Positions 35,536 to 46,865 are shown, counted from the stretch's first letter. The stretch is 64,000 nucleotides of DNA from a cyanobacterium PCC 7702 (GCA_000332255.1 KB235926.1:1717112-1781111), one strand, 5' to 3'. Program-made: numbers and translations. Notes: a model not told the origin generated them from the letters alone.

Positions 35536-35592
35536 AAGCAAATGGCTGTTACTAGGTGCTTAATAGTTAAAAGTCCTAAGGGTATGAACTTT

Positions 35593-35976
35593 TTATAAAT
35601 CTTCTGCTTCCCAATCCGGACAGTTTTCACTATCCCATCCATAGGGATGCATTGCGCATACTAACAAATTACCTCCGTAAACTTGACCGTGATAGTGACG
35701 ACAACCAATACAAGCAGGATTTTGTGATGCTGAAGCTTCTACTGGGTAAGGAAAAGCTGGATCTAAATCGTCTACTACCATATCTTCTAATTCCCAGTAA
35801 AACTCCTGCAAATACTGGTCAATTTCAGTGGCTATTGTGTTTTGCAATTGCTCGGTAATTTCTTCTGTAATTTCAAAAACGGTGTCTACCATTTCACCCA
35901 TTCCTAGGAAGAAGCGTTCTACCTCATCAGCCACTGTTTGTACTGTTTCCCAAAAATCCTTTTGCCAATTTTTCAT
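35593..35976 (-). CDS. Cysteine-containing protein, unknown function
   Basis: 127-aa protein. The first 75 residues form an acidic amphipathic helix region (WETVQTVADEVERFF and following). The C-terminus has a compact Cys/His motif: CIGCRHYHGQ, then CAMHPYG and SENCPDWE, which could bind zinc or an Fe-S centre. I know similar proteins only as uncharacterised cyanobacterial ones. It lies 58 nt upstream of queF in the same direction. Confidence 0.75.
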   Translation of the reverse strand: MKNWQKDFWETVQTVADEVERFFLGMGEMVDTVFEITEEITEQLQNTIATEIDQYLQEFYWELEDMVVDDLDPAFPYPVEASASQNPACIGCRHYHGQVYGGNLLVCAMHPYGWDSENCPDWEAEDL

Positions 35977-36273
35977 AACTAGCTGTTACTCCTAGGGGAC
36001 ACTGGTATATTTTGTTCGGTTACTGCTTTAGCTTCCCAAACTGCATCCACATTTTTCCTGGATGGGTAAGCAGGCATTGCGCCAGCACTTTCGAGATAGA
36101 TTTACAGGTGTTTTCTTTGACCTGACCAAGTGTCCGCGCTTTTCGAGTGTTATTTGGCTAGAAGCACTGAAAACCCACCCTGAGGAATTTAGTTTTAACT
36201 AAGATTTTACGTCATCAAGTTGAAGGTTTATTTTAGTGCTGCAGCAATCACACCAACCTTTACAAATTTCTCA
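35977..36273. other. Spacer without recognisable features
   Basis: 297 nt with no credible reading frame, hairpin or repeat that I can support. Confidence 0.4.
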
Positions 36274-36657
36274 TTAGCGATCGCGTTGCAGGCGTTTCAA
36301 CTCTTGTTCTAGTTCCAAAACTTGTTTGCGTAATTGCTCTACATCATCGCTTTGGTTAACTTTAGTTGTGGGTTGTTCATCTTCCTCTAGAATTTCGATG
36401 CGGCGTGGTTCAGAGGTGGTTATTGTTTCCGTCGTTGTTGTTGGTGTTGGTGGCTGTTGGGCTTGCTTCATCATATCTTCAACGAAGCGACGGGCTTCCT
36501 CTGTGGTCATTTCACCCCGCGCAACCATTTCGTCAGCCATTTTTTGGAATTGCGATCGCAGTTCTGTTAGCGTTCCACCTGCTTTTTCCCCTGCGTAAGA
36601 AGCTAACCCAACACCGAGGTAAAAAGCTTTTTTAACAATATCTCCAAAACCAGGCAT
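36274..36657 (-). CDS. Phasin-like coiled-coil protein
   Basis: 127-aa protein starting MPGFGDIVKKAFYLGVGLASYAGEKA, a short amphipathic or hydrophobic helix, then a phasin-like helix with MADEMVARGEMTTEEARRFVEDM. A Thr/Pro-rich linker (TPTTTTETITTSEP) follows, and a C-terminal leucine-zipper-type coil (VEQLRKQVLELEQELKRLQR). Members bind polymer granules or regulate gas vesicles and kinases; nothing here decides. The ATG at 36657 is chosen because a longer frame would run into the SRP RNA gene. Confidence 0.75.
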   Translation of the reverse strand: MPGFGDIVKKAFYLGVGLASYAGEKAGGTLTELRSQFQKMADEMVARGEMTTEEARRFVEDMMKQAQQPPTPTTTTETITTSEPRRIEILEEDEQPTTKVNQSDDVEQLRKQVLELEQELKRLQRDR

Positions 36658-36685
36658 TGTAGCTTTTGCGCTCCTAAAGTAGGGC

Positions 36686-36779
36686 GACCCGGAGACTACG
36701 CCTACCACAAGCATCCCGTATTGCTGCTACCTTCCGGTCCTGACAAGGTTTGGGCGTTGTAGTCGCATAGATCCAGGTC
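36686..36779 (-). ncRNA. ffs: Signal recognition particle RNA (4.5S type)
   Basis: On the minus strand the apical loop GTCAGGACCGGAAGGTAGCAG is the conserved Ffh-binding region (asymmetric loop and GGAA tetraloop). The outer arms pair: GACCTGGA with TCCGGGTC (one G-U), and ACTACAACGCC with GGCGTAGT. The size, about 94-100 nt, fits a bacterial 4.5S RNA. It forms the SRP with Ffh to target membrane proteins, including thylakoid ones. Ends are set by the outer pairing and may be off by a few bases. Confidence 0.92.
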
Positions 36780-36814
36780 TACTAAATACAATAGCATTAA
36801 ATACTATAAATATG

Positions 36815-37081
36815 CTATTCGACTACAATTTGCCATTCATATAGCTTGTAGTTGACGCAGTTGTTTTTTACTAATGGGTCTTTGGCCACGATTGCCTTCG
36901 CTTCATCGACGGAGGCTGCCTCGAAAATCATCATACCGCCTCCCCGCTGTGTCCAGTAGCCAGATTTAGCTTTGTGTCCTTTGGCAATCAAGTCTTTCAC
37001 ATAAGCTTTGTGGGCACTGACATACTGGTCGAAAGTAGATTTGTCAACTTTGCCTTCCTCGATTTTGACAAAAGTGGGCAT
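36815..37081 (-). CDS. YciI-like protein
   Basis: 88-aa protein of the YciI ferredoxin-like fold: AHKAYVKDLIAKGHKAKSG near residues 23-41, then GGGMMIFEAASVDEAKAIV and DPLVKN. The family has a putative His-Asp active site; the His and Asp near residue 24 and in KDP are present. Function is unknown. It lies just upstream of ffs in the same direction. Confidence 0.88.
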   Translation of the reverse strand: MPTFVKIEEGKVDKSTFDQYVSAHKAYVKDLIAKGHKAKSGYWTQRGGGMMIFEAASVDEAKAIVAKDPLVKNNCVNYKLYEWQIVVE

Positions 37082-37278
37082 GTGTTTGCATCCTGAGCGT
37101 CAAGATTACTAATGAATGGTTACAAGAAAACAGCGCCAATAAACAGTAGCTCTCTGCATCTTGGTACTGCTGTGTTTTATTCCTTTCTCGAACCTATCCA
37201 TTACTTACATATTTACTCAAAACTGCTTTTAGGCAAATGCAAGGACGGTAACAGAAAGTAGTTTTTGGCAAGCGTTAA

Positions 37279-38295
37279 CTAAATTGAATAGTACAAGGGG
37301 AAAGATTTAGCATCCTTAGGCTTGACGTATACTTTTTGCTGAGGCTCTAATTTTAATTCCTCAAATTTTTCCCGTGTTAAATGTGCTGTTACTACTTGTC
37401 CGTCATCTAAAACTAATTCTGCTTGAATTTCCCAACCTAAATGTATCAATCGGTTCACTCTTGCTGTTACGTTAGTGGCGTTGGGAGTAGTTTCTATAAT
37501 GACATCTTGCGGGCGCAAAAACATTTCGGGGTGGGCGGAATCGAATCCGCTGTTTTGGAAAATTCGCGCCGAAGTTGGGAGAACGTTCACAGGACCGATG
37601 AAACTCATCACAAAAGCTGTGGCGGGATGATCGTAAACTTCTGCTGGCGTTCCTATCTGTTCTACACGTCCTTTATTCATAACTACAATTTCGTCAGCTA
37701 GTTCCATCGCTTCTTCTTGATCGTGGGTGACGAAAACTGTGGTGACGTGTACTTCATCATGCAAGCGCCGCAACCAAGCACGTAAATCTTTGCGGACTTT
37801 AGCATCAAGGGCGCCGAAGGGTTCGTCTAACAATAACACTTCTGGTTCTGGTGCTAGTGCTCTTGCTAAGGCCACTCTTTGTCGCTGACCGCCAGAAAGT
37901 TGGGATGGATAGCGATCGCCCAGTCCTACTAATTGGACTAATTCTAGGAGTTCTTCTACCCGTTTTTTTACTTTCGCTTTCGGAACCTTGCGAATTTCTA
38001 AACCAAAAGCAATGTTTTGCCGTACGGTCATGTGCTTGAACAGGGCATAATGCTGAAATACAAAACCAATATTTCTTTCTTGCACCCTTTGATAGGTAGC
38101 GTCTTTCCCTGTCAATATAATTCTGCCACTATCTGGCACTTCCAAACCCGAAATTAATCGCAATAAAGTGGACTTTCCCGAACCTGATGGCCCCAATAAA
38201 GCAACTAGGGAGCCGCTTTTGATTTCCAGACTCACCCGCTCGACTGCTTTAAAATTGCCAAAACTTTTAGATACGTTTTCAACGACTATGCCCAC
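37279..38295 (-). CDS. cysA: Sulfate/thiosulfate ABC transporter ATP-binding protein
   Basis: 338-aa ABC ATPase. It has Walker [12 protein letters not shown], signature [16 protein letters not shown], Walker [13 protein letters not shown], the H-loop [12 protein letters not shown] and a C-terminal TOBE-type domain. Overall it matches CysA. The permease (cysT, cysW) and binding protein genes are not adjacent, so it must work with subunits encoded elsewhere. Substrate assignment by resemblance only. Confidence 0.9.
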   Translation of the reverse strand: MGIVVENVSKSFGNFKAVERVSLEIKSGSLVALLGPSGSGKSTLLRLISGLEVPDSGRIILTGKDATYQRVQERNIGFVFQHYALFKHMTVRQNIAFGLEIRKVPKAKVKKRVEELLELVQLVGLGDRYPSQLSGGQRQRVALARALAPEPEVLLLDEPFGALDAKVRKDLRAWLRRLHDEVHVTTVFVTHDQEEAMELADEIVVMNKGRVEQIGTPAEVYDHPATAFVMSFIGPVNVLPTSARIFQNSGFDSAHPEMFLRPQDVIIETTPNATNVTARVNRLIHLGWEIQAELVLDDGQVVTAHLTREKFEELKLEPQQKVYVKPKDAKSFPLYYSI

Positions 38296-38615
38296 TTTTA
38301 CAAACCTCTGCGATTTATCTCCGGCTATTTGATAGGGTGAGAGTGTTTTATTTATACCATAAAAGATTACAATATAAATTTATCTACAATCAATAAATCA
38401 AACTTCTGAATTTTAATTAAATCACCCCCAGCTTGTAGTTAGAACTTGTGCCTTGATATTTGCAGCCAGCAGTAAAAACGCTTGTACAACCTTCAATTAT
38501 GGGAGTAAATTTCCAACCTTCCCTTTAAGTATTTAGTAGCGAAATATTAAGGAATATTGCATTTCCCTGCGATCGGCGGCCAAGAACGAGAAAGGAGCCA
38601 AAACTCCGTGGTACG
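38296..38615. other. Divergent promoter region of cysA and chlP
   Basis: 320 nt, AT-rich, without a gene. I see no clear inverted repeat or riboswitch. It should hold both promoters. Confidence 0.4.
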
Positions 38616-39872
38616 ATGCTCTCAGTAAATGTCAAGATTGGGAGTAGACCTTTGACAATAAGGGTTGCTGTTGTTGGGTCAGGTCCAGCAGGCTCATCTG
38701 CCGCAGAAACGCTGGCGAGAGCAGGGATCGAAACTTACCTGTTTGAACGCAAGTTAGACAATGCCAAACCCTGTGGGGGTGCCATTCCCCTATGCATGGT
38801 AAGTGAATTCGATCTGCCTTTGAGTATTATTGACCGTCGAGTACGGAAAATGAAAATGATATCGCCCTCCAATCGAGAGGTTGATATCTATTTAGAAAAA
38901 GAAGAAGAATATATAGGAATGTGCCGGCGTGAGGTACTAGATGGTTACCTGCGCAATCGAGCGGCAAAATCAGGTGCACATTTAATTAATGCTACCGTTC
39001 ATAAACTAGATATACCTAAAAATAGTACCGAACCTTACACCATTTATTATGCAGACCATAGTGAAGGTGGTGCTCAAGGAATTGCCAAAACCATAAAGGT
39101 CGATGTAATTATCGGTGCTGACGGAGCAAACTCCCGTGTGGCCAAAGAAATGGAAGCGGGGGATTATAATTACGCGATCGCCTTTCAAGAGCGCATTCGT
39201 CTACCCGCAGACAAAATGTCCTATTACAACGATTTAGCAGAGATGTACGTGGGTAACGACGTTTCTACTGACTTTTACGCGTGGATTTTTCCAAAATACG
39301 ACCACGTAGCCGTCGGTACCGGGACAATGCACGTTAACAAAGCTAGCATCAAGCAACTACAAGCTGGTATCCGTGCTCGTGCAGTTGAAAAACTGGCTGG
39401 CGGTGAAATTATTAAAGTAGAAGCACATCCAATTCCCGAACATCCCCGTCCTCGTCGCGTCGTCGGTCGCATTGCCTTGGTAGGAGATGCAGCAGGTTAC
39501 GTTACCAAATCCTCAGGTGAAGGAATTTACTTTGCTGCCAAGTCGGGGCGAATGTGCGCGGAAACGATTGTAGAGGTCTCCAACGGTGGTACTCGTATTC
39601 CCACAGAAGACCAACTCAAAATCTACCTCAAGCGTTGGGATCAAAAATACGGCCTCACCTATAAAGTGCTAGACCTTTTGCAGACTATATTTTATCGCTC
39701 TGACGCCACCCGAGAAGCATTCGTGGAAATGTGTGCCGATCGCGACGTACAGCGGCTAACTTTCGATAGCTACCTGTATAAAACGGTTGTACCAGCTAAT
39801 CCCATCACTCAGCTAAAAATCACAGCCAAGACAATTGGCAGTCTGCTGCGCGGTCACGCTTTAGCTCCCTAG
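38616..39872 (+). CDS. chlP: Geranylgeranyl reductase ChlP
   Basis: 418-aa FAD-dependent enzyme that reduces the geranylgeranyl chain to phytyl for chlorophyll a and tocopherol, at the thylakoid membrane. It has Rossmann GSGPAGSSAAETL, the KPCGGAIP motif, VIGADGANSRVAKEM and GDAAGYVTKSSGEGI. The frame begins at the ATG 38616, but a TTG at 38652 with GGGAG upstream gives the usual N-terminus (LTIRVAVVGSG), so the real start may be there. A strong terminator follows. Confidence 0.96.
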   Translation: MLSVNVKIGSRPLTIRVAVVGSGPAGSSAAETLARAGIETYLFERKLDNAKPCGGAIPLCMVSEFDLPLSIIDRRVRKMKMISPSNREVDIYLEKEEEYIGMCRREVLDGYLRNRAAKSGAHLINATVHKLDIPKNSTEPYTIYYADHSEGGAQGIAKTIKVDVIIGADGANSRVAKEMEAGDYNYAIAFQERIRLPADKMSYYNDLAEMYVGNDVSTDFYAWIFPKYDHVAVGTGTMHVNKASIKQLQAGIRARAVEKLAGGEIIKVEAHPIPEHPRPRRVVGRIALVGDAAGYVTKSSGEGIYFAAKSGRMCAETIVEVSNGGTRIPTEDQLKIYLKRWDQKYGLTYKVLDLLQTIFYRSDATREAFVEMCADRDVQRLTFDSYLYKTVVPANPITQLKITAKTIGSLLRGHALAP

Positions 39873-39893
39873 GTAGGGTATATCTCTTCAAAA

Positions 39894-39943
39894 AGACGCA
39901 CTTGAAGTGGGGAATTTCCCTATTTTAAGTGCGTCTAGTTTTT
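39894..39943. terminator. Bidirectional terminator between chlP and ccs1
   Basis: Perfect 10-bp stem AGACGCACTT / AAGTGCGTCT, with a second inner stem (GGGAA/TTCCC). Followed by AGTTTTTG on the plus strand and by TTTTTGA on the minus strand. It serves the convergent chlP and ccs1 genes. Confidence 0.9.
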
Positions 39944-39978
39944 GTTTGCTTTCAGCGAGAAATAAGAACGCTGCATGC

Positions 39979-41403
39979 TCAAGCTTTTTGTTTATTCTTT
40001 TTGGCGGACACAGCGAGCGCTTGGTACTGTCGGTTATCCACATTAGCTAAAATTTGCAACATTTCTTGCTCAAACGCCACTTGAGCGCGATTTGTTTTGC
40101 CACCTACATATAAGCGATCGTCTTTTTGCAAAGCCCAAACTTGCGAGTGGGAAAAATAACTTGCAACTACACCTAACATTAACAGAAAAAAACCTGCATA
40201 CACAATTGGTACTCCCGGATCGGCTTTGATTTGCAAGCCAGTACTACCAATCACATCCAAAACAGTCAAATTGACTTTATTCACTTGTGTGGACATACCG
40301 CTGCGCACTGTATCCACTAACTTCCCCGCTGTATCATAGATTAACACCGTTCCTTGCAAATCTTTTGCTAGCAGGGAAACGCCTTCACTTAAATCTGGTT
40401 TTGTTGGAATCCAGGTTCCCCAAATACGTCCACCTCCGTTAGTCGTTAATTGTGCCATTGGTAGTTGGAAAATAGGACTTTTGTTCACCCGCACCCGCAC
40501 AGCAGAGATTCCCCAATCTGTTTGATAAACAGTTACGCCATGATAACGTAGGGGTTGGTTAACAAAAATAGTCTTGCGAGTTACCTCCTGACCCTGGTTA
40601 TTCAAAACCGACAAATCAGAATAAAATTGGTCGACACTACCACCAGATGTATAGTCAATCCAAAAACGATTGACACGCAAAGACCAATCTTTGAGGATTT
40701 GTGTTTTTGCCCACGGACCAGCATCAACAATATTTTTAATCTCAAATGTACTGCCACTGGGAACCATTTCTTGAGCTACAAACCCAGTCATTGCTCCCCA
40801 GATAGAACCTAAAAGAATTACTACAATACCCACGTGTACAATAATGGGACCGATGCGTCCAAAAATTCCCTTACGTGCATAAAGAACATTATTGTTATCG
40901 TTTTTTTGAAAAACTTTATACCGACGGTTTTGTAGTGCTTGACGAAGGATATCCAAAGAACCACGGTCAAGTTCTGCACTCAGCGCCAGCTTGGTAAATT
41001 GTCGGGGTTGATCGTAAAATTTCCAACGACGAGCAGCTTTTAGTGCTGGTAATTGACGGGTAAACGTACAAGCAGTTAAGCTAGTACCAAAAAATACAAG
41101 TAACGCTAGAAACCACCAAGTACGATATACGTGGTCTAAGCCCAAAGTTAAAATTACTTTCCAAGAAAGGAAACCAAACACAGCGGGGTGTTCTGGATAA
41201 TTTTTTTGATAAAAGGCTAAAGATTGACCTTGTTCGATAACGGTACCGCTAACACTAAAAAATGCAATAATTAACAGCAGTACTATCGCCAATCGTAAAT
41301 CTGTCAGTATGGGTAAAACATCCTGTCGTAACGATTGAGCAGCAATTGATCGCCAATTTGGTTTTTGAGAAATTGTATTTTGTGTCGTATTATTTACAGT
41401 CAT
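39979..41403 (-). CDS. ccs1: Cytochrome c biogenesis protein Ccs1/CcsB (ResB family)
   Basis: 474-aa polytopic membrane protein of system II cytochrome c maturation, which with CcsA moves and attaches haem on the lumenal side for cytochromes f and c6. It has membrane helices near the N-terminus (two) and middle, a large lumenal domain (about 210-420), and a final helix ([22 protein letters not shown]). [12 protein letters not shown] and [18 protein letters not shown] are typical of ResB. The ATG at 41403 with TAGGAAA upstream is chosen over a TTG at 41436. It lies about 100 nt after ccdA in the same direction. Confidence 0.93.
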   Translation of the reverse strand: MTVNNTTQNTISQKPNWRSIAAQSLRQDVLPILTDLRLAIVLLLIIAFFSVSGTVIEQGQSLAFYQKNYPEHPAVFGFLSWKVILTLGLDHVYRTWWFLALLVFFGTSLTACTFTRQLPALKAARRWKFYDQPRQFTKLALSAELDRGSLDILRQALQNRRYKVFQKNDNNNVLYARKGIFGRIGPIIVHVGIVVILLGSIWGAMTGFVAQEMVPSGSTFEIKNIVDAGPWAKTQILKDWSLRVNRFWIDYTSGGSVDQFYSDLSVLNNQGQEVTRKTIFVNQPLRYHGVTVYQTDWGISAVRVRVNKSPIFQLPMAQLTTNGGGRIWGTWIPTKPDLSEGVSLLAKDLQGTVLIYDTAGKLVDTVRSGMSTQVNKVNLTVLDVIGSTGLQIKADPGVPIVYAGFFLLMLGVVASYFSHSQVWALQKDDRLYVGGKTNRAQVAFEQEMLQILANVDNRQYQALAVSAKKNKQKA

Positions 41404-41501
41404 TGCATTTCCTAAAAAAGCTTTGGTAGTCAGCAATTTCTTAATTTGCAGGCATACCCTGAGGGTGAACAGGAGTAAACTTTAATTAATTTTGTTCTTC
41501 A

Positions 41502-42242
41502 TTAAAATCCTTGCAGGGGAAGGCGAGAAATTAGGGAAAAAACACCAAATCCAATCAAAAGTATGCCACTAACTGGGTTGATCCAACCAGACCAGCGCCG
41601 CAATTCTAATAATTTTTTAATAGAGGCAGTAAATGTACCTGCTACGATTAAGGGCGCTACGTAACCTGCTGTGTAGGAAATGAGCAAAATTGGACCTAAG
41701 ATCAGGTCTTGTGTATTGGCAACCCAACCTAGCAAGCTGGCCAAAACAGGTGTGCTGCAGGGAGAAGCTACCAAACCAAAACTCAAGCCAAGAGCATATG
41801 CTCGCATTGCTGCAGGAAATTTTTGAGAAATCCAGTCTGTATTTCCAATAGAAGGCAATTGCAAAGGCAAAGCTTCTAGTAGATTTAATCCCATTAAAAT
41901 AGCGATAATACTAACAATTACAGGCAAACCAATTCCTATTTGCCCGTAGACTTTTCCGACTAAAGCTGCTAAGACTCCCAAAGTGGCTAGAGTTGTTGCC
42001 AATCCGAAAGCAAACCAAGTTGACTGTACAGCTGCTTGCAAGCGTGTTTTTGCTTCATAACCGCCGATATAGCCAATAGTAATTGGTAGCATGGAAAGCA
42101 TGCAGGGAGTGAGGCTGGTGAGCAATCCAGCCAGAAAAATTATGCCAAGACTTAACAGACTTAGGTGTGTCAGTTGGTTAAAGACCAGGGAATTGGCGAA
42201 TTGTTCTAGTTGGTAAAGTTGAGTTTGCAAAGTTTCAAGCAT
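41502..42242 (-). CDS. ccdA: Cytochrome c biogenesis thiol transporter CcdA
   Basis: 246-aa six-helix protein that carries reducing power across the thylakoid membrane to keep apocytochrome and haem-ligation thiols reduced. The redox Cys pair is in SLTPCMLSM and ASPCSTPVLASLLG. ATG start at 42242. It lies directly upstream of ccs1, the usual partner, and they are likely one operon. Confidence 0.95.
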   Translation of the reverse strand: MLETLQTQLYQLEQFANSLVFNQLTHLSLLSLGIIFLAGLLTSLTPCMLSMLPITIGYIGGYEAKTRLQAAVQSTWFAFGLATTLATLGVLAALVGKVYGQIGIGLPVIVSIIAILMGLNLLEALPLQLPSIGNTDWISQKFPAAMRAYALGLSFGLVASPCSTPVLASLLGWVANTQDLILGPILLISYTAGYVAPLIVAGTFTASIKKLLELRRWSGWINPVSGILLIGFGVFSLISRLPLQGF

Positions 42243-42568
42243 GGGGTAATAGAAGGCTAAAATGCTTGCACTGCTTGAATATTAGCTTAATTTTGGTTGC
42301 CAGGGGTGGAAATTGAGACTTACCTATCCTGTGCAAATGCAGTGGTATGCGGTGAGGTTTAGACTGAGCAAAGATTATTATTTTAGGTTTGACTGTTTTC
42401 CAATGTAAATGGAGCTTTAGGCTTTTGGAGTTAGGAATTAATAGCTTGCAGTCAGTACTTTATTGACTAACTACAAGCAGCGATCGCGGATCTTTACTTT
42501 TCCGACTCGAGGAGTTATTTTACAATTCCAAAGCAGGTTTTGCCATCAAAAAAAAGCTGAAAGCAAAC
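42243..42568. other. Spacer between metH and ccdA
   Basis: 326 nt. It has an imperfect inverted repeat (GCTTG-AGTCA with TGACT-CAAGC, about 42447-42480), which may be a weak end signal for metH. No T-run and no gene. Confidence 0.35.
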
Positions 42569-45500
42569 TCAGGCACTAAAGTACTTGGCTACCGGATGAT
42601 AGGCAATAATCGCCGTTGTGGATTGCTCGGGATGAAGTTGTTCGCTTTCGTCCATATATAGATTAATTCTATCAGTTCTCAACAGCTGCAACTGTTTGTA
42701 CTGATCTTGAATATTTGGACATGCTGGGTACCCAAAGCTATATCTAGAGCCCCGATACCGTTGTGCTAAGATATCCCGAATATTGTCAGGTTCCTCCGCA
42801 CCAAAGCCCAATTCTCGTCGGATCCGCGCATGCGTCCACTCAGCCAGTGCTTCTGCCATCTGTACTGCCAAACCATGGAAATACAGATATTCTGTGTATT
42901 TATTTTCCAAAAACAACTGACGGGCGTACTCCGTAGCTACGTGTCCTACCGTTACCGCTTGCATTGGTAAGACATCAATAATTCCCAATTCCTTTGGAGC
43001 AAAGAAATCGGCGATACATAGCCTTTTTAAAGATTTCTGCCTGGGAAAATCGAATTTAGCTACTTCTTTTGGGTTTTTTGTATCTTTGCAGTCAATTTCA
43101 TAAATGTAGAGGGAATTACCCTCCGACTGACAAGGAAAATATCCGTAAATCACTTGGGGATGAAGTAACTTTTCTTCAATAATTCGCTGTTTCCAATCCT
43201 CCAAAATTGGATATACCTTTGCCTGCAAAAAAGCTTGATACTCTTGTTTTGATTGTTCCTTTGGCTTGCGAAATTGCCACTGTCCTGCAATTAAAGCTTG
43301 CATATCCAAGTACCAAAATACTTCCTCCAGGGGAATATCCTGGGGTTGTAACAGTTGCGTTCCCCAAAAAGGCGGTTTAGGGCGTTCTATATCTACCGCC
43401 ACCGCTTCCGAACGCCGGGTATCCAGTGGTTTAGTTTCCGCAAAAACTTTTCCTGGAGAAATTTCTGGGTCTGCTGCAGGCGTTTTGTGACCATTGTCCG
43501 ACTCTTTTTCATCTGCGGCAAATTCATCCAAAAAGCCTTTGAGGTCGTCCCATTTCCCAGCAGACTTAGCTGGCATTAATTTATCCATAAAATGCAGGTC
43601 TGAGAAAGCATCTTTGCCGTAGATTACCTTACCTTTGTAGGTCTTCTGACAATCTTCGTAGACAAACTTGGGAGTTAGTGCTGCACCGCCTAAGATTACG
43701 GGGACAGTAATTCCCTTTTCATTAAATACCTGCAGATTTTCTTTCATAAAGGCAGTGGATTTGACCAGCAAACCGCTCATGGCGATACAATCAGCTTTAT
43801 GCTTTTGGTATGCCTCAATGATATTTTCTACCGGTTGCTTAATTCCCAGGTTTATGACCTTGTAGCCGTTGTTGGACAAAATAATATCTACGAGATTTTT
43901 GCCAATATCATGGACATCGCCTTTGACGGTAGCAATGATCACTGTGCCTTTGGCATTATTACCAACTTCAGTTTTTTCCATGAACGGTTCCAGGTACGCA
44001 ACTGCGGCTTTCATAGTTTCTGCTGATTGCAACACAAAAGGTAGTTGCATTTGTCCTGATGCGAACAAATCACCAACTACTTTCATTCCATCCAGGAGGA
44101 AAGTGTTAATAATTTCCAAGGGTTTGTAGATTTCTAGGGCTTTATCCAGGTGTTTTTCTAAACCTATACGTTCGCCATCGATGATGTGGCGCTTGAGAAT
44201 TTCTTCAATGGGAAGATTTTCATCAACACCTTGGTCGCGTTTGGCTGTTACCCCTGCAAACATTTTTGTTAGTTCTGCTAAGGGGTCGTAAATGCAGACA
44301 TCTCCTTCAAATTTGCGTTCATCGTAAATTAACTGGCGGCAAACTTCTTGTTGATGCTGTGCAATTTTCGACAGCGGTAAAATCTTACTGGCGCTGACAA
44401 TAGCTGCATCCATTCCCGCCGCGATCGCCTCGTGTAAAAACATTGAATTTAGCACGATGCGTGCAGCTGGATTCAAGCCGAAGGAAACGTTGGAAATACC
44501 AAGAATAATATGACATTCCGGCAATTGTTGGCGAATGCGGCGGATTGCTTCTATCGTTGCTTTGCCGTTGCTGCGGTCTTCTTCAATACCCGTAGAAATG
44601 GGTAAAGCCAGCGGATCGAAGAAGATTTCACGGGCTGGGATACCGAATTCTAGAGCTTGGCGGTAGGCACGTTGGGCGATTTGAAATTTTTTTTCTGCGG
44701 TGCGTGCCATACCTGCTTCATCTATAGTGCCAATTACTACACCGGCACCGTATTTTTTAGCTAATTCCAACACCTTAAAGAAACGCGGTTCTCCATCTTC
44801 ATAGTTAGTGGAGTTGAGAATGCACTTACCTCCAGCGACTTTCAAACCCGCTTCCATTTTTTCCCATTCCGTGGAGTCGAGCATCAAAGGTAATGTCACG
44901 TTATTAACCAAGCGAGAAACCAGTTCGCGCATGTCTCGCACGCCATCGCGTCCCACGTAATCCACGTTGACATCAAGGATATGAGCGCCTTCTTTCACTT
45001 GCGATCGCGCAATAGAAACCAACCCATCCCAATCTTCGGCGTTGAGCAGTTCCCGACATTTTTTCGAACCACTGGCGTTTAATCGTTCACCCACAATTAA
45101 AAAAGAATTATCTTGTTGGTAAGGTTGAATACTGTAAATTGATGCTGCAGCTGGTTCTAATCGAGGCTGTCTGACTTTTGGCTTCAGACTAGAAGCGATT
45201 TCTGCTAATTGTTGAATGTGTTCTGGACGTGTCCCACAGCAACCCCCAATCACTTGGACACCCAAATCTTCCACAAAATGCATTAACGCCATTCGCAGTT
45301 CCATTGGTGTCAGACGGTAATGCGCTTGTCCGCCAACATTTTCAGGCAAACCCGCGTTGGGAATGCAGGAAACTACGAAAGGAGAATGTTCGCACAGATA
45401 CTTTATATGCGGCTTCATCAAATCCGGTCCCGTGGCGCAGTTGAGACCAAGAATATCGATGGCATAAGGTTCCAAAATCGTCAAGACAGCGCTGATTTCT

Positions 45501-46120
45501 GTACCGACTAGCATAGTTCCCATCGTTTCCATGGTGACAGAAACCATCACTGGTCGTCGCTGGCCTTTTTTAGCAAAAACTTCTTCAATACCGTTGAGTG
45601 CTGCTTTGATTTGCAAGACATCTTGACAAGTTTCAACAATAAATAAATCAACGCCTCCATCCCAAAGTGCTTCTGCTTGTTCGGCAAAAGCGTTTTTCAT
45701 TGTGTCAAAATCGATGTGTCCTAAGGTTGGCAATTTTGTTGTCGGTCCCATCGATCCGCCAACAAACCGTGGTTTTTCAGGCATGGAGAATTCAGCAGCA
45801 ATCTGCTTTGCTAACTCTGCTGCTTTTTTGTTCAAGTAGTACGCTTGCGATGCCAAGTTGTATTCTGCTAAAACAATCGACGTACCGCCAAAAGTATTGG
45901 TCTCGATCACATCAGCACCCGCAGCGAGAAAGTCGCGATGAACCTTCGCCACTGCTTCTGGTTTGCTGTGAACTAAATACTCGTTGCAACCTTCGTACTC
46001 AGAACCACCAAAATCCTCTGCGCTGAGGTTTTGTCTTTGCAGATTGGTTCCCATCGCCCCATCAAAGACAATAACTGGGCGATCCGGACTGTGCAGGCGT
46101 TCTAAAAAAGAATAAGTCAT
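42569..46120 (-). CDS. metH: Cobalamin-dependent methionine synthase
   Basis: 1183-aa, four-module enzyme that methylates homocysteine from methyl-tetrahydrofolate. The order is: homocysteine domain (zinc Cys in LNCATGP and [10 protein letters not shown]), pterin domain ([16 protein letters not shown]), cobalamin domain with [10 protein letters not shown] (the axial His near residue 735), and activation domain ([20 protein letters not shown]). Length is near the usual 1180-1230. No cobalamin or SAM riboswitch is evident upstream. It is a single gene. Confidence 0.97.
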   Translation of the reverse strand: MTYSFLERLHSPDRPVIVFDGAMGTNLQRQNLSAEDFGGSEYEGCNEYLVHSKPEAVAKVHRDFLAAGADVIETNTFGGTSIVLAEYNLASQAYYLNKKAAELAKQIAAEFSMPEKPRFVGGSMGPTTKLPTLGHIDFDTMKNAFAEQAEALWDGGVDLFIVETCQDVLQIKAALNGIEEVFAKKGQRRPVMVSVTMETMGTMLVGTEISAVLTILEPYAIDILGLNCATGPDLMKPHIKYLCEHSPFVVSCIPNAGLPENVGGQAHYRLTPMELRMALMHFVEDLGVQVIGGCCGTRPEHIQQLAEIASSLKPKVRQPRLEPAAASIYSIQPYQQDNSFLIVGERLNASGSKKCRELLNAEDWDGLVSIARSQVKEGAHILDVNVDYVGRDGVRDMRELVSRLVNNVTLPLMLDSTEWEKMEAGLKVAGGKCILNSTNYEDGEPRFFKVLELAKKYGAGVVIGTIDEAGMARTAEKKFQIAQRAYRQALEFGIPAREIFFDPLALPISTGIEEDRSNGKATIEAIRRIRQQLPECHIILGISNVSFGLNPAARIVLNSMFLHEAIAAGMDAAIVSASKILPLSKIAQHQQEVCRQLIYDERKFEGDVCIYDPLAELTKMFAGVTAKRDQGVDENLPIEEILKRHIIDGERIGLEKHLDKALEIYKPLEIINTFLLDGMKVVGDLFASGQMQLPFVLQSAETMKAAVAYLEPFMEKTEVGNNAKGTVIIATVKGDVHDIGKNLVDIILSNNGYKVINLGIKQPVENIIEAYQKHKADCIAMSGLLVKSTAFMKENLQVFNEKGITVPVILGGAALTPKFVYEDCQKTYKGKVIYGKDAFSDLHFMDKLMPAKSAGKWDDLKGFLDEFAADEKESDNGHKTPAADPEISPGKVFAETKPLDTRRSEAVAVDIERPKPPFWGTQLLQPQDIPLEEVFWYLDMQALIAGQWQFRKPKEQSKQEYQAFLQAKVYPILEDWKQRIIEEKLLHPQVIYGYFPCQSEGNSLYIYEIDCKDTKNPKEVAKFDFPRQKSLKRLCIADFFAPKELGIIDVLPMQAVTVGHVATEYARQLFLENKYTEYLYFHGLAVQMAEALAEWTHARIRRELGFGAEEPDNIRDILAQRYRGSRYSFGYPACPNIQDQYKQLQLLRTDRINLYMDESEQLHPEQSTTAIIAYHPVAKYFSA

Positions 46121-46808
46121 ATTTTCCCAGAAAATTTGCCTACTGTTGCAAGCTTTGACTTAATTTATTATTTTCCAAAATTTCCAGACTGGCGAAGGAT
46201 TTTATCAAAACTAGCATTTGTTGATTTTTGAACTTTGGATTTTTGCTTAGTGCTTAGCAACTCAAGCAAAAGCGATCGCCTGGTCTTAGCAATCAACGTC
46301 ATGGTTGGATTGCGCTCCAAACCAAGCTTGAAGAAATTCACTTTTAGGGAGCGCTCGCTCAGACGCTGACACGATCGTATCCTGAATTTTTCATTGCTTC
46401 AGGGAACGCAGTCAATAAGATTGTTGAAATTTTAGTGCTGTCTTTCCAAAAACTACACCACAACTTGACTAGCATTGATACTCCCCAACAACAATTATTT
46501 CCAAGGAGCAACAGCTAACAAATTTATCAGTTCTAAATCACTTCAACTCCAATCTACAGAACTTTCAATTGCTTAATTTTGGAGTATGAAAATCAGCACT
46601 ACTTGACTCTCACTCTCCAAGAGCACCACAGCGAGAATCAAGGAAGCTTTAAGCAAGTTGCTTGGTGCAAATGTTTACCTGCGGTACGTCTTCAACGAAC
46701 AAAACATGCATCTTGTGCACAGCGGATGTATGTGGTTCATTCACTTAGCTGACTCAACGACCAAGCTAGCAAAACAAACCAAGATATTTTTAACTTCATC
46801 AAAAAGAC
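46121..46808. other. Long leader and spacer upstream of metH
   Basis: About 690 nt between metH and the terminator of pntB. It holds a HIP1 octamer near 46272 but no credible gene. I looked for and did not find cobalamin or SAM riboswitch landmarks. A plus-strand transcript ending at the hairpin at 46809-46865 is possible. Confidence 0.4.
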
Positions 46809-46865
46809 AAGCGCGGGTTTCTCTTGTTACGAACAGGAATAGATTTACTACTCCCCCGCGCTTTT
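46809..46865. terminator. Bidirectional terminator downstream of pntB
   Basis: Stem GCGCGGG / CCCGCGC with a structured loop of about 40 nt (inner TGTT/AACA). Followed by TTTTTAT on the plus strand and by TTGTCTTTTTG on the minus strand. On the minus strand it lies 66 nt past pntB. Confidence 0.7.

Noticed and set aside
37520-37560. tRNA-like T-arm sequence (GGATTCGATTCC on the minus strand)
   Set aside because: It lies inside the cysA coding sequence and no acceptor or anticodon stem surrounds it.
46121-46657. Riboswitch upstream of metH (cobalamin or SAM)
   Set aside because: No conserved B12-box or SAM-box landmarks are visible.
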